7,242 nucleotides of DNA from Gemmataceae bacterium. GTDB taxonomy: Bacteria > Planctomycetota > Planctomycetia > Gemmatales > Gemmataceae. Positions 1 to 6,237 of this stretch are shown in pieces. Below the pieces are notes generated by a model. The model made no database searches, was not told the origin of the DNA, and saw only the letters and a list, made by a program, of their open reading frames with translations. Each line of letters begins with the position of its first letter. Position 1 is the first letter of the stretch. Where the stretch lies: assembly GCA_947490035.1 (NCBI GenBank), contig CANLGS010000194.1, forward strand, positions 1 through 7,242, written 5' to 3'. Position numbers and translations under genes: made by a program.

Positions 1-37
1 CCCTCCGCGTCATCCGCGGCTCTTCTCCGTGCCCGCT

Positions 38-472
38 TCACGCGATGTCGGGTAAGCCGAGTTTGGTGAGGTACTCGCGCTCTTTTGTGCGCATGACGCG
101 CTCGCTTTCGTCGTCTACGTCGGTGTAGCCGCACAGGTGCAGGCACCCGTGGACGACGTACAAGAGCAGTTCGAGGTTCGCGTCGTGGTTGCGGTCGGCG
201 GCGTACTCCTTCGCGACCTCGTAGCCGATCACGACCTCGCCTTCGAGCGACTTCGCGCCCGGCTCGGTGTACGGGAAGGTCAGCACGTCGGTCGGTTCGT
301 CATGCTTGAGAAACTGGTTGTTGAGCCGGTGAATGTGGGCGTTATCGACGAACGCGAGCGTGACCTTGCTGGCCTTCACGCCTTCGCCTTCGAGTACGGC
401 GCGCGCGGCGTCCTTGAGTTGTGAAAACTCAAGCGGGTACTCGTAAGGGTTGGCGACGGAGACGCGAATCAT
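38..472 (-). CDS. ybeY: YbeY family endoribonuclease (rRNA maturation factor)
   Basis: YbeY is a small cytoplasmic metal-dependent endoribonuclease needed for 16S rRNA 3'-end maturation and 70S quality control. From the start chosen here the protein has 144 residues, a normal family length. Visible signatures are TDVLTFP (residues 61-67) and the metal-site segment HGCLHLCGYTD (108-118), followed by an acidic, charged C-terminal helix. Two normally conserved positions differ. The third metal-binding His of H-x3-H-x5-H is Asp118, and the conserved Arg of the YR-x-x-D segment before TDVL is Leu55. An in-frame ATG at 532 would add 20 residues, but it lies in the loop of an inverted repeat and those residues do not resemble YbeY. 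The ATG at 472 begins MIRVSVANP, which fits the family N-terminus. No Shine-Dalgarno sequence is visible upstream. It is probably the last or a middle gene of the leftward unit after miaA. The family call is firm; catalytic competence is not established from sequence. Confidence 0.9.
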   Translation of the reverse strand: MIRVSVANPYEYPLEFSQLKDAARAVLEGEGVKASKVTLAFVDNAHIHRLNNQFLKHDEPTDVLTFPYTEPGAKSLEGEVVIGYEVAKEYAADRNHDANLELLLYVVHGCLHLCGYTDVDDESERVMRTKEREYLTKLGLPDIA

Positions 473-493
473 GGAGACATGATAGCAGGTCTT

Positions 494-574
494 GAGTGTG
501 GTCCGCCGCTCCGCGGCGGTCTTCTCTTCCACTCAACTTAAGAGAAGACCGCCGCGGAGCGGCGGACTACACTC
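494..574. repeat. 81-bp palindromic element between miaA and ybeY
   Basis: Two 35-base arms (494-528 and 540-574) are reverse complements at 34 of 35 positions, the exception being a G/T wobble at 500/568. They surround an 11-base loop (529-539). Each arm is itself a hairpin: CCGCCGC, a 3-base loop, GCGGCGG, at 503-519 and 549-565. The element supplies the miaA stop codon (569-567) and its last two codons, and ends 21 bases before the preferred ybeY start. No run of T follows on either strand, so it is not a typical intrinsic terminator. In the miaA-ybeY transcript it would fold into a very stable hairpin that could hinder read-through or be an RNase III-type processing site. I infer that it is a member of a dispersed intergenic repeat family; a genome-wide copy count would decide this. 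Confidence 0.85.
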
Positions 575-1514
575 CCCACGCGGTCAGCACGCGGTCGGCC
601 GCGTCCGGCGCGAGCGCGTCTACCGGCACGCACACGGGCATGTGCCGGAACCAGGTGAGCTGCCGCTTCGCGAACTGGCGCGTGTGGATGCGGATCAGCG
701 TGACCGTCGCGTCCCAGTCGCCGCCGGTGTCGAGGTAGTCGAGCAGTTCGCGGTAGCCGAGCGCTTGCCTCGCTTCGCGGCTTAAAAGCTGGGCCAGTTC
801 GCGCAGCCGCCGCACTTCGTCCAGAAACCCGGCTTCGAGCATTGAAGTAACACGCCGGTTGATGCGGTCGTAAAGCACTTCGCGCGGCAGTTCCAGTTTC
901 ACAGCCGGGATGCGTGCCGGCGGTGGCGCCGCTTCGGGCGACTCCGCGAACGACGCGGTATCCCAGGTCGTCTGCAACGCGGAAATCGGCTTGCCGGTGA
1001 GCGCGTGAATTTCGAGCGCGCGAACGACGCGGCGCACGTCGTTCGGGTGGAGACGCGCCGCGGTCTTCGCGTCCACCGCAGCGAGCCGGGCGTGCAGCGC
1101 GTCAACGCCGTCGCGCGCGGCATCGGCTTCGAGCGTGGAGCGCAGCGCCTCGTCCGCGGGCGGACCGGGGAACAGCCCGTGCAACAGCGCCTTCAGGTAG
1201 AACGGCGTGCCGCCGACGAAGATTGGCCGGTTGCCGCGCGCGGAAATGTCCACGCACGCGGCTTCGGCGCGTTCGAGCCACCCCGCGACCGTGAGCGATT
1301 CCCACGGGTCGAGTACGTCCAGAAGGTGATGCGGTACGCGACTGCGGTCGGCGCGCGACGGCTTTGCGGTGCCGATATCCATTCCGCGGTAGACGGTCAT
1401 GGAGTCGAGCGCGACGACCTCGCCGCCGATGCGCTCGCAGAGGTCGAGGGCGAGCGCGGACTTCCCGCACGCGGTCGGCCCGGTCAGGATGAGTGCTTGC
1501 TCGAACGCGCTCAT
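567..1514 (-). CDS. miaA: tRNA dimethylallyltransferase MiaA
   Basis: MiaA transfers a dimethylallyl group from dimethylallyl diphosphate to N6 of adenosine 37 in tRNAs reading UNN codons, in the cytoplasm. The protein is 315 residues, normal for the family. In order it shows the P-loop GPTACGKS (12-19), the DSMTVYRGMDIGTAKP segment with the catalytic Asp37 and Ser38 (37-52), VPHHLLDVLDP (60-70), GGTPFYLKAL (101-110), the DVRRVVRALEI helix (159-169), ALGYRELLDYL (251-261) and the C-terminal TRQFAKRQLTWFR (278-290). No key residue appears to be missing. The ATG overlaps the stop of the upstream Uma2 gene as ATGA and has no Shine-Dalgarno sequence, which suggests translational coupling. The stop codon and last two residues lie inside the palindromic element, so the natural C-terminus may have been reshaped by repeat insertion. 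Pairing with ybeY fits a translation-quality gene cluster. Confidence 0.96.
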   Translation of the reverse strand: MSAFEQALILTGPTACGKSALALDLCERIGGEVVALDSMTVYRGMDIGTAKPSRADRSRVPHHLLDVLDPWESLTVAGWLERAEAACVDISARGNRPIFVGGTPFYLKALLHGLFPGPPADEALRSTLEADAARDGVDALHARLAAVDAKTAARLHPNDVRRVVRALEIHALTGKPISALQTTWDTASFAESPEAAPPPARIPAVKLELPREVLYDRINRRVTSMLEAGFLDEVRRLRELAQLLSREARQALGYRELLDYLDTGGDWDATVTLIRIHTRQFAKRQLTWFRHMPVCVPVDALAPDAADRVLTAWGV

Positions 1515-2119
1515 GGCAACAGTTCGCTTACCAGAATCGACGCGGTCGGCGCGAGGCGCGGCGACACGCTTTCCGTCGGACTGAGGGTGAGGTGAATCTT
1601 GTACGCGGTGGCACCCAGTCCGGCGGGCAGCGGGTGCGGGTCGCGGAACACGAGCAGTTGGCGGTGTTCGAGGTCGATCACCCAGTACTCCGGCACGCCC
1701 GCGGTCGCGTACAACTCGGCCTTCGTGGTCGTGTCGAGGAGTCGCGACTCGTCGGCCACTTCGACCACAATCGCCGCCACTCTGGGTTTCTCAGCCGAGT
1801 AATCATCGACGCTGCCGGGCACGATAGCAAGATCGGGGCCGGGATCACTATCGGTTCCGATATCAAGGCTTTGCTGATTGCGAACGTAGTGGTCGGCCGG
1901 ACATGCCGCGTGCAGAAAATTGTCGGTCGCGGTCATCGCGACATCGTGCGGCGGCCGGGGAAAGGGCAAGACGTACAGTTCCCCGTGAATGAGCATCGTC
2001 TTCACATCGTGGAACAGGTTGGTGCGGTCCAGCGCGCGGTACTCGCGAATCGTCCAGCGGTACGGCACCGGGTTTCGCGAGCGATACGACGGAACCGGGG
2101 GCGTCGTGATCGTGGACAT
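1511..2119 (-). CDS. Uma2 family protein (DUF820, restriction endonuclease-like fold)
   Basis: This 202-residue protein belongs to the Uma2/DUF820 family, which has a PD-(D/E)XK nuclease-like core and is expanded in planctomycetes and cyanobacteria. The physiological role and substrate of the family are not firmly known. Visible motifs are the HGELYVLP strand (45-52) with Glu47, PDLAIVPG (95-102) with Asp96, VVEVADES (118-125) with Glu120, and KAELYATAGVPEYWVIDL (133-150) with Lys133. These are the expected acidic and lysine positions of an intact nuclease-type site. No signal peptide or membrane segment is seen. The N-terminal 20 residues are probably flexible. The start is well supported by a near-perfect Shine-Dalgarno sequence. 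It is the first gene of the leftward unit and its stop overlaps the miaA start by four bases, so the two are likely cotranscribed. A functional link to tRNA modification is possible but may be only a positional accident. Confidence 0.88.
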   Translation of the reverse strand: MSTITTPPVPSYRSRNPVPYRWTIREYRALDRTNLFHDVKTMLIHGELYVLPFPRPPHDVAMTATDNFLHAACPADHYVRNQQSLDIGTDSDPGPDLAIVPGSVDDYSAEKPRVAAIVVEVADESRLLDTTTKAELYATAGVPEYWVIDLEHRQLLVFRDPHPLPAGLGATAYKIHLTLSPTESVSPRLAPTASILVSELLP

Positions 2120-2122
2120 GCT

Positions 2123-2132
2123 TCACCTCCTT
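2123..2132 (-). promoter_or_regulatory. Strong Shine-Dalgarno site of the Uma2 gene
   Basis: On the minus strand this reads AAGGAGGTGA, with six bases between GGAGG and the ATG at 2119. It decides the start of the Uma2 gene and contrasts with miaA, ybeY, the kinase and metH, none of which has a clear Shine-Dalgarno sequence. Confidence 0.85.
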
Positions 2133-2143
2133 CCACAAAGGGT

Positions 2144-2173
2144 AGCATCGCCCGTTGCCGAGAACGAGGTCAA
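2144..2173 (-). promoter_or_regulatory. Weak candidate sigma70-type promoter for the Uma2-miaA-ybeY unit
   Basis: On the minus strand, TTGACC (2168-2173, five of six consensus bases) is followed after 18 bases by GATGCT (2144-2149, three of six). Initiation would fall near 2137 and give a leader of about 18 bases that just contains the Shine-Dalgarno site. The -10 match is poor, so this is only a candidate. Confidence 0.3.
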
Positions 2174-2270
2174 CCGCCGCTCACGCCGGTCTCTTCGTCC
2201 CAAAATCCTGACTCGCCCGGCAACCGCGACCGCGCCCTCTCAGCCGACTGCGCAACTCTTCTCTCGATTC

Positions 2271-2302
2271 TTCTCGCGCACCACACGCGGCGGCGGTATA
2301 GT
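2271..2302 (+). promoter_or_regulatory. Weak candidate promoter for the kinase gene
   Basis: TATAGT at 2297-2302 matches a -10 hexamer at five of six positions. No convincing -35 hexamer lies at normal spacing; the nearest, TTCTCG at 2271-2276, is weak and 20 bases away. Initiation near 2309 would leave a leader of about 100 bases. The rest of the 293-bp divergent spacer (2120-2412) shows no other clear structure. Confidence 0.3.
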
Positions 2303-2412
2303 CGGCCGCGCACCGCCGCACCGCCGTTTCATCGTCGTTACTTATTTCATCCCCGTCGTTTCAGGGCTCATCGCGTTACGGACCGGCGCGGCGGCACCCA
2401 CGAGTCGCGCCT

Positions 2413-5400
2413 ATGAGCATCGCATGTCCGTACTGCAAAGCCGTGCTGAACCCGAAAGCGCTGAAGCCCGGCCGCTTCCAGCCGAAATGCCCGGGCTGCG
2501 GCGAAGCGTTCCTCCTCGTCATCGAGGTGCAGCCGCTCGCGTCGAAGGCCGCGCCCGAGCCGGTTCCGAAGAAGCGCGTGCTGAGCGTCGAGGAGCAAGC
2601 CTCGCTTCTGCTCGAAGGGAAAGACCCGGGCGACTACGGCGAGTTGGGGACGGACTCCGAAGCCGACCCGAACGTCACCGTCGCGCGCGAATCGGCCGTG
2701 CCCGCCGCGAGTAAGCCTTCGGCGCCCAAAGCCAAACCCGCGCCGCAGCCGGCACCCCGGCCGGCGCGCGACCCGAACGCGACCGGCGACTTCACCCAGG
2801 CCGACGACGCACCCCCGCCCAAGCCGGCCGCGAAGAAGTCCGCGCCCGTGCCACAGAAAGCCGCCGTGCGCGAACCGGACGCGAACGCGACCGGCGACTT
2901 CACGCAGGCGAACGAACCCGCACCCAAGCCGAAGAAGGCCGCGCCGCGGACCGAGGTGCGCGCCCCGGACGCGAACGCGACCGGCGACTTCACCACGCCC
3001 GGCCCAGGCGCGGAACACGAAGCGCCCGGCGAAGCCACCGGCGAGTTCACGAAGGTCGGCGCGAACCCGGACTCGGAGAGCGAAGCGGACGACGACGACC
3101 CCAAGCCCGCGAAGAAGGCCGCCGGTCGGCTCAAGCCGGCCCACACGGTCAAGGCGGGCGAAGCCGCCGCGGAGGACGACTTCGAGGACGACGAGGTGCC
3201 GCCCCGGCTCGGCGGCTACGAGGTGCTGAAGGTACTCGGCAAGGGCGGCATGGGCGCCGTGCTGCTTGGCCGCCAAATCTCGCTCGACCGCAAGGTCGCG
3301 ATCAAGGTGATGCACCCGAAGATCGCCACCAACCCCAGCTTCGTCGCGCGATTCACCCGCGAGGCCTACGCCGCGGCGCAGCTCACGCACCACAACGTCA
3401 TCCAGATTTACGACATCGGCGAAGATCGCGGGCAGCACTTCTTCAGCATGGAGTTCGTGCAAGGCCAGTCGCTCATGGAGTTGGTGAAGAAGGAGGGCAA
3501 GCTCGCCGCGGACGTGGCCGTGGGCTACACGCTCCAGGCCGCGCGCGGCCTGCGCTACGGCCACAACCAGGGCATGGTTCACCGCGACATCAAGCCCGAT
3601 AACCTGATGCTCAACACCGAGGGCATCGTGAAGGTCGCGGACTTGGGGCTGGTGAAGTTGCCCGGCGGCGAACTGCCCGAACAGGCCGGGGCACTGCCGA
3701 GCGGGGACGACGACGAACCCGGCAACAGCACCCTGACACGCGTCGGCGCCGTCATGGGCACGCCGATGTACATGTCGCCGGAACAGTCCACCGATTCGGC
3801 GTCCGTGGACGCGCGCGCTGACATCTACTCGCTCGGCTGCACGCTGTACGTGCTCATCACCGGCAAGCCGCCGTTCGACGGCAAGACCGCGATGGAGATC
3901 ATCAGCAAGCACCAGACGGAACCGCTCGTGCCGCCGGAAGTGGTCGTCAAGCGCGTGCCGAAAGCGCTCTCCGGCATCCTACAGAAGATGCTCGCGAAGA
4001 AACCGGACGACCGCTACCAGTCGATGGACGAGGTGATCGCCGCGCTCGAAGGGTTCCTGGGCGTGGACTGGGCCGGGCCGTTCAACCCGAAGGAGGAGCA
4101 GGCCGACCAGTTGGAGAAGTGCGCGCACCAGTTACACCACCGCTCGAAGGGCGGACTGAAGCGGTCACTCTCGCTGGGCTTCTTCGCGGTGTGCGTGCTG
4201 GGCGTGGTGGGCGGCGCGTTCGCGGGCATGGCGGCGCTCGCGGGCGGGCTACTGGGGCTGGCGCTCCTGACGCCGGTCGCGTACCTCGTCGTCCACGGCA
4301 CGCTCACCGGCAGCGTGGTGTTCAAGCGGCTCCGCTCGGCCGTGTTCGGGATGCGGTTCTTCGACTGGGTGATGTGGGTCGGCGGCAGCCTCCTCTTCCT
4401 CACGACGCTGTTCCTGTTCGGCCTGTTGTGGGCGTGGCTCGGCTTCGCGCTGGTCGCGGTCGGGCTGGCGTTCGCGCTGTGGTTCCTCACCGACCGCACG
4501 GCGGCCAAGGCGCAAGAGGCACCGCTCGACGAAGCCCGCGGGCTGCTCAAGTCGCTGCGCCTGGGAGGGCTGGAAGAGGACGCGGTGCGGCAGTTCGTGT
4601 GCAAGTTCAGCGGCCCGTACTGGGAGCGCTTGTACGAGGCGCTGTTCGGTTACGAGGCGATGCTGGCGGCCCGCGCGGCGCGCAAGGGCGACACCGGCGA
4701 GACGTGGAAGAAGTTCGGCACCTGGCGCGAACCGATCGTGCAGTGGGCCGACGCCCGCGTCGAGGCGCGCAAAGTCGCGAAGGAGCGTGCGCACCTTCTG
4801 AAGGTGGAAGCGAAGGCGCTGGTGGCCGAGGGCGCGAGCAAGGCCGACGCGAAGGAGCGGGCCGACGAGATGGCCGGTCAGATGGTCGATCAGGCGGCCG
4901 AGGCGAAGGCGGCCCGTAAGGAGGGCAAGGAGGTCAGCGTGCGGGAGATGGTCGAGTCGGCGCGCGAGCGCCGGCGGCCGAAGGCGGGCATGACCATCGC
5001 CGGCAAGAAGAAGCGCAACCTGAGCTTCACGTACTTCCTGAACGACTGGCTCGGGCGCCGGCTGCGGTTCGTTCTCGGCGCCGTGCTGTTCGCCGCGGGG
5101 TTGCTGTGGATGAGCCAGAACAACCTGCTGCAAGCCACGCGCGCCGTCGCCGCAATCACCGACGGGACCGTTGACGCGGCGCAACCCGTCGCGGGCAAGA
5201 TCGCGACGAAGCCGCTCGCACTGCCGGGCGACTTCGTCGCGGTGCCGGCCGAATTGAAGCCGTCGCTGAACACGCTGGCGCTGCCGATCACCGGTCTGCT
5301 GGTGTTGCTCAACGGCGTGTTCTACTTCGGCTGGCGGCCGTCGCTGGTGACCGTGCCGGGCGCGGCGGTCGCGGTGTGCGGCCCGCTGTTCGGCATCCCC

Positions 5401-5487
5401 GCCGTCGATCCGCTGACCGCGCAGCACCTGGGCCTCATCATCGGCGCGGTGCTGATCGTTGTCGTCGCGCGCTTCTTGCGGCAGTAG
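2413..5487 (+). CDS. Membrane-anchored Ser/Thr protein kinase with N-terminal zinc ribbon
   Basis: This 1024-residue Hanks-type Ser/Thr kinase should phosphorylate proteins on Ser/Thr at the inner face of a membrane. Residues 1-30 form a zinc ribbon (Cys5, Cys8, Cys26, Cys29). Residues 40-265 are a low-complexity Pro/Ala/Lys/Asp linker with four ATG(D/E)FT repeats. The kinase domain spans about 267-548: glycine loop LGKGGMGAV (275-283), Lys298 in VAIKVM, Glu317, HRDIKPDN (390-397), DLG in place of DFG (410-412), an activation loop with an acidic insertion (about 417-445), and GTPMYMSPE (449-457). All catalytic residues are present. About eight hydrophobic segments follow (near 586-606, 608-628, 651-671, 673-693, 882-901, 953-973, 977-999, 1003-1021), with a charged block at 695-880. 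That block (for example WERLYEALFGYEAMLAARAA, 737-756) matches no domain I can name. No extracellular sensor domain is seen. There is no Shine-Dalgarno sequence; the ATG at 2413 is chosen because the zinc ribbon begins at once. Substrates are unknown. Confidence 0.93.
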   Translation: MSIACPYCKAVLNPKALKPGRFQPKCPGCGEAFLLVIEVQPLASKAAPEPVPKKRVLSVEEQASLLLEGKDPGDYGELGTDSEADPNVTVARESAVPAASKPSAPKAKPAPQPAPRPARDPNATGDFTQADDAPPPKPAAKKSAPVPQKAAVREPDANATGDFTQANEPAPKPKKAAPRTEVRAPDANATGDFTTPGPGAEHEAPGEATGEFTKVGANPDSESEADDDDPKPAKKAAGRLKPAHTVKAGEAAAEDDFEDDEVPPRLGGYEVLKVLGKGGMGAVLLGRQISLDRKVAIKVMHPKIATNPSFVARFTREAYAAAQLTHHNVIQIYDIGEDRGQHFFSMEFVQGQSLMELVKKEGKLAADVAVGYTLQAARGLRYGHNQGMVHRDIKPDNLMLNTEGIVKVADLGLVKLPGGELPEQAGALPSGDDDEPGNSTLTRVGAVMGTPMYMSPEQSTDSASVDARADIYSLGCTLYVLITGKPPFDGKTAMEIISKHQTEPLVPPEVVVKRVPKALSGILQKMLAKKPDDRYQSMDEVIAALEGFLGVDWAGPFNPKEEQADQLEKCAHQLHHRSKGGLKRSLSLGFFAVCVLGVVGGAFAGMAALAGGLLGLALLTPVAYLVVHGTLTGSVVFKRLRSAVFGMRFFDWVMWVGGSLLFLTTLFLFGLLWAWLGFALVAVGLAFALWFLTDRTAAKAQEAPLDEARGLLKSLRLGGLEEDAVRQFVCKFSGPYWERLYEALFGYEAMLAARAARKGDTGETWKKFGTWREPIVQWADARVEARKVAKERAHLLKVEAKALVAEGASKADAKERADEMAGQMVDQAAEAKAARKEGKEVSVREMVESARERRRPKAGMTIAGKKKRNLSFTYFLNDWLGRRLRFVLGAVLFAAGLLWMSQNNLLQATRAVAAITDGTVDAAQPVAGKIATKPLALPGDFVAVPAELKPSLNTLALPITGLLVLLNGVFYFGWRPSLVTVPGAAVAVCGPLFGIPAVDPLTAQHLGLIIGAVLIVVVARFLRQ
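2773..3051 (+). repeat. Four ATG(D/E)FT repeats in the kinase linker
   Basis: Within the kinase gene, residues 121-128, 158-165, 188-194 and 207-213 share the core ATGDFT or ATGEFT. The first three copies are preceded by Asn, and copies two and three by PDANATGDFT. The spacing shrinks from 37 to 30 to 19 residues. Copies two and three share an identical 29-base stretch (2875-2903 and 2965-2993), which points to recent duplication at the DNA level. The linker between copies is Pro/Ala/Lys-rich and probably disordered. Each copy offers Thr residues that could be phosphorylated by the attached kinase; that role is inference. Confidence 0.85.
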
Positions 5488-5679
5488 TGTTTGGCGTTTG
5501 GTTTGTACCCCGAAGGGGTTGTATCCAATAGCCCAGGGTCGCGAGTCTTCGATCGCACCCTGGGTGACGCAGGCGGGCGCGTGAGCGCCGGTTTCGCCCC
5601 AGGGTGGCGCACGCAAAGCCGTGCTGACCCTGGGCTATTGGATGCAACCCCTTCGGGGTACAAACCAAACACCAAACAC
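5487..5679. repeat. 193-bp inverted-repeat element after the kinase gene
   Basis: Arms of 54 bases (5487-5540 and 5626-5679) are reverse complements at 52 of 54 positions; the exceptions are C5495/A5671 and a T/G wobble at 5522/5644. The central 85 bases hold two further copies of the octamer found in the arms. In all there are four copies in alternating orientation: CCCAGGGT at 5532-5539 and 5598-5605, ACCCTGGG at 5557-5564 and 5627-5634. Each arm carries a nested hairpin, ACCCC, a 3-base loop, GGGGT (5507-5519 and 5647-5659). The left arm starts on the last base of the kinase stop codon. The element encodes no protein I recognise. It may stop or stabilise the kinase transcript, but no T-run follows it. 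I infer a dispersed non-coding repeat. Confidence 0.88.
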
Positions 5680-5698
5680 CAAACACCAAACACCAAAC
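5664..5698 (+). repeat. Five tandem copies of the heptamer ACCAAAC
   Basis: Five exact head-to-tail copies of ACCAAAC occupy 35 bases at the right edge of the inverted-repeat element. The left edge carries the complementary form about twice (GTTTGGC GTTTGGT, 5489-5502), so the array seems to have grown from the element's own terminal sequence. Exact short-unit repeats like this can vary in copy number by slippage. Confidence 0.93.
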
Positions 5699-6203
5699 GC
5701 GCAAAGCGCGACACTCGGTTTGCTTCGCGCCCGCGACGAGGGTAATATGTGCTTGCCTCTGCGGTGTTCGTGATGCGTTGCATTCAATTGGCGAACCTAC
5801 ACTAACCTGCTTGGGAGCCTTTATTTAAGGCTCCGGTCGCACGCAAGCCCATCCTCGGCGCTCGTCGTCGGGACTGTAGTGGGATCCGTAACGCCGGGGC
5901 GAGGCGCCCTTCTCAATTAGCGGGTTCCCAACCGGCGACGCACACGGCACAGGCGGAGGCACTTTCTTTTTCCGCGCATCCGATTTTTTCTTCGCACTCC
6001 CTTCACGTCCCCTCCTTTACCCGCTCAACTCGCGCCGCTGCAACGAATTGCGACCGGCGTGACGGGCGCGTTTTCCCTGCGCTGCACAACGTCATTCGCC
6101 TCTTGACACGCGCACCTCACGCGCACGAGTCCGCCCGAAGTGGTTTGCTGTGTGCGGTTTCCGGAAACTCCCCAGTGACAACGCGTTGGCAGTGGCTTAC
6201 CCG
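5699..6203. other. Intergenic stretch with no supported gene
   Basis: Short ORFs here have no family signature, and no frame shows sustained coding character. Two things are visible. One is a small perfect hairpin at 5814-5834. The other is a pyrimidine-rich run at 5961-6030, about 80% C+T on the plus strand, including a T6 tract near 5984-5989. An isolated TTGACA occurs at 6103-6108 without a matching -10 hexamer. I see no tRNA or riboswitch consensus. Confidence 0.6.
5814..5834 (+). other. Perfect 8-bp hairpin with 5-base loop
   Basis: GGAGCCTT (5814-5821) pairs with AAGGCTCC (5827-5834) around the loop TATTT. The stem is good but no T-tract follows on either strand, so it is listed as a hairpin rather than a terminator. 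If functional, it could end read-through transcripts from the kinase gene about 330 bases upstream. Confidence 0.45.
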
Positions 6204-6231
6204 TTGACACTGCCGGCGCAGTGGGTATTGT
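6204..6231 (+). promoter_or_regulatory. Sigma70-type promoter upstream of the metH region
   Basis: TTGACA (6204-6209, exact -35 consensus) is followed after 16 bases by TATTGT (6226-6231, four of six -10 bases). Initiation would fall near 6238-6240. The spacer holds a small palindrome, CACTGC-CGGC-GCAGTG (6208-6223), lying between the hexamers where a repressor could bind. The transcript would run toward metH, 582 bases downstream, through a hairpin-rich stretch. Confidence 0.45.
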
Positions 6232-6237
6232 TCCCCC

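Noticed and set aside
1..13. Possible start of another leftward gene (ATG at 13-11 on the minus strand)
   Set aside because: Only four codons are in the window and the upstream purine-rich GGAG is at poor spacing; too little to call.
473..532. Longer ybeY start at 532
   Set aside because: The extra 20 residues lie partly in the loop and arm of the palindromic element and do not resemble a YbeY N-terminus; the ATG at 472 fits the family.
1493..2416. 307-codon plus-strand frame opposite Uma2 and miaA
   Set aside because: It is an antisense shadow of two recognised genes, Arg-rich with no motifs.
2368..3912. 514-codon open frame on the minus strand opposite the kinase gene
   Set aside because: It mirrors the kinase coding frame in GC-rich DNA, is rich in Arg/Gly/Val without family motifs, and its opposite strand encodes an unmistakable kinase domain.
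4249..5616. 455-codon open frame on the minus strand opposite the kinase C-terminal half
   Set aside because: Its His/Arg/Gln-rich composition is typical of an antisense shadow of a membrane protein, and it runs into the palindromic repeat.
5491..5745. Short plus-strand frame across the inverted repeat
   Set aside because: It is wholly within the repeat element and heptamer array; its translation reflects the repeat rather than a protein family.
6103..6131. TTGACA at 6103-6108 as a promoter
   Set aside because: No -10-like hexamer at 16 to 18 bases spacing.
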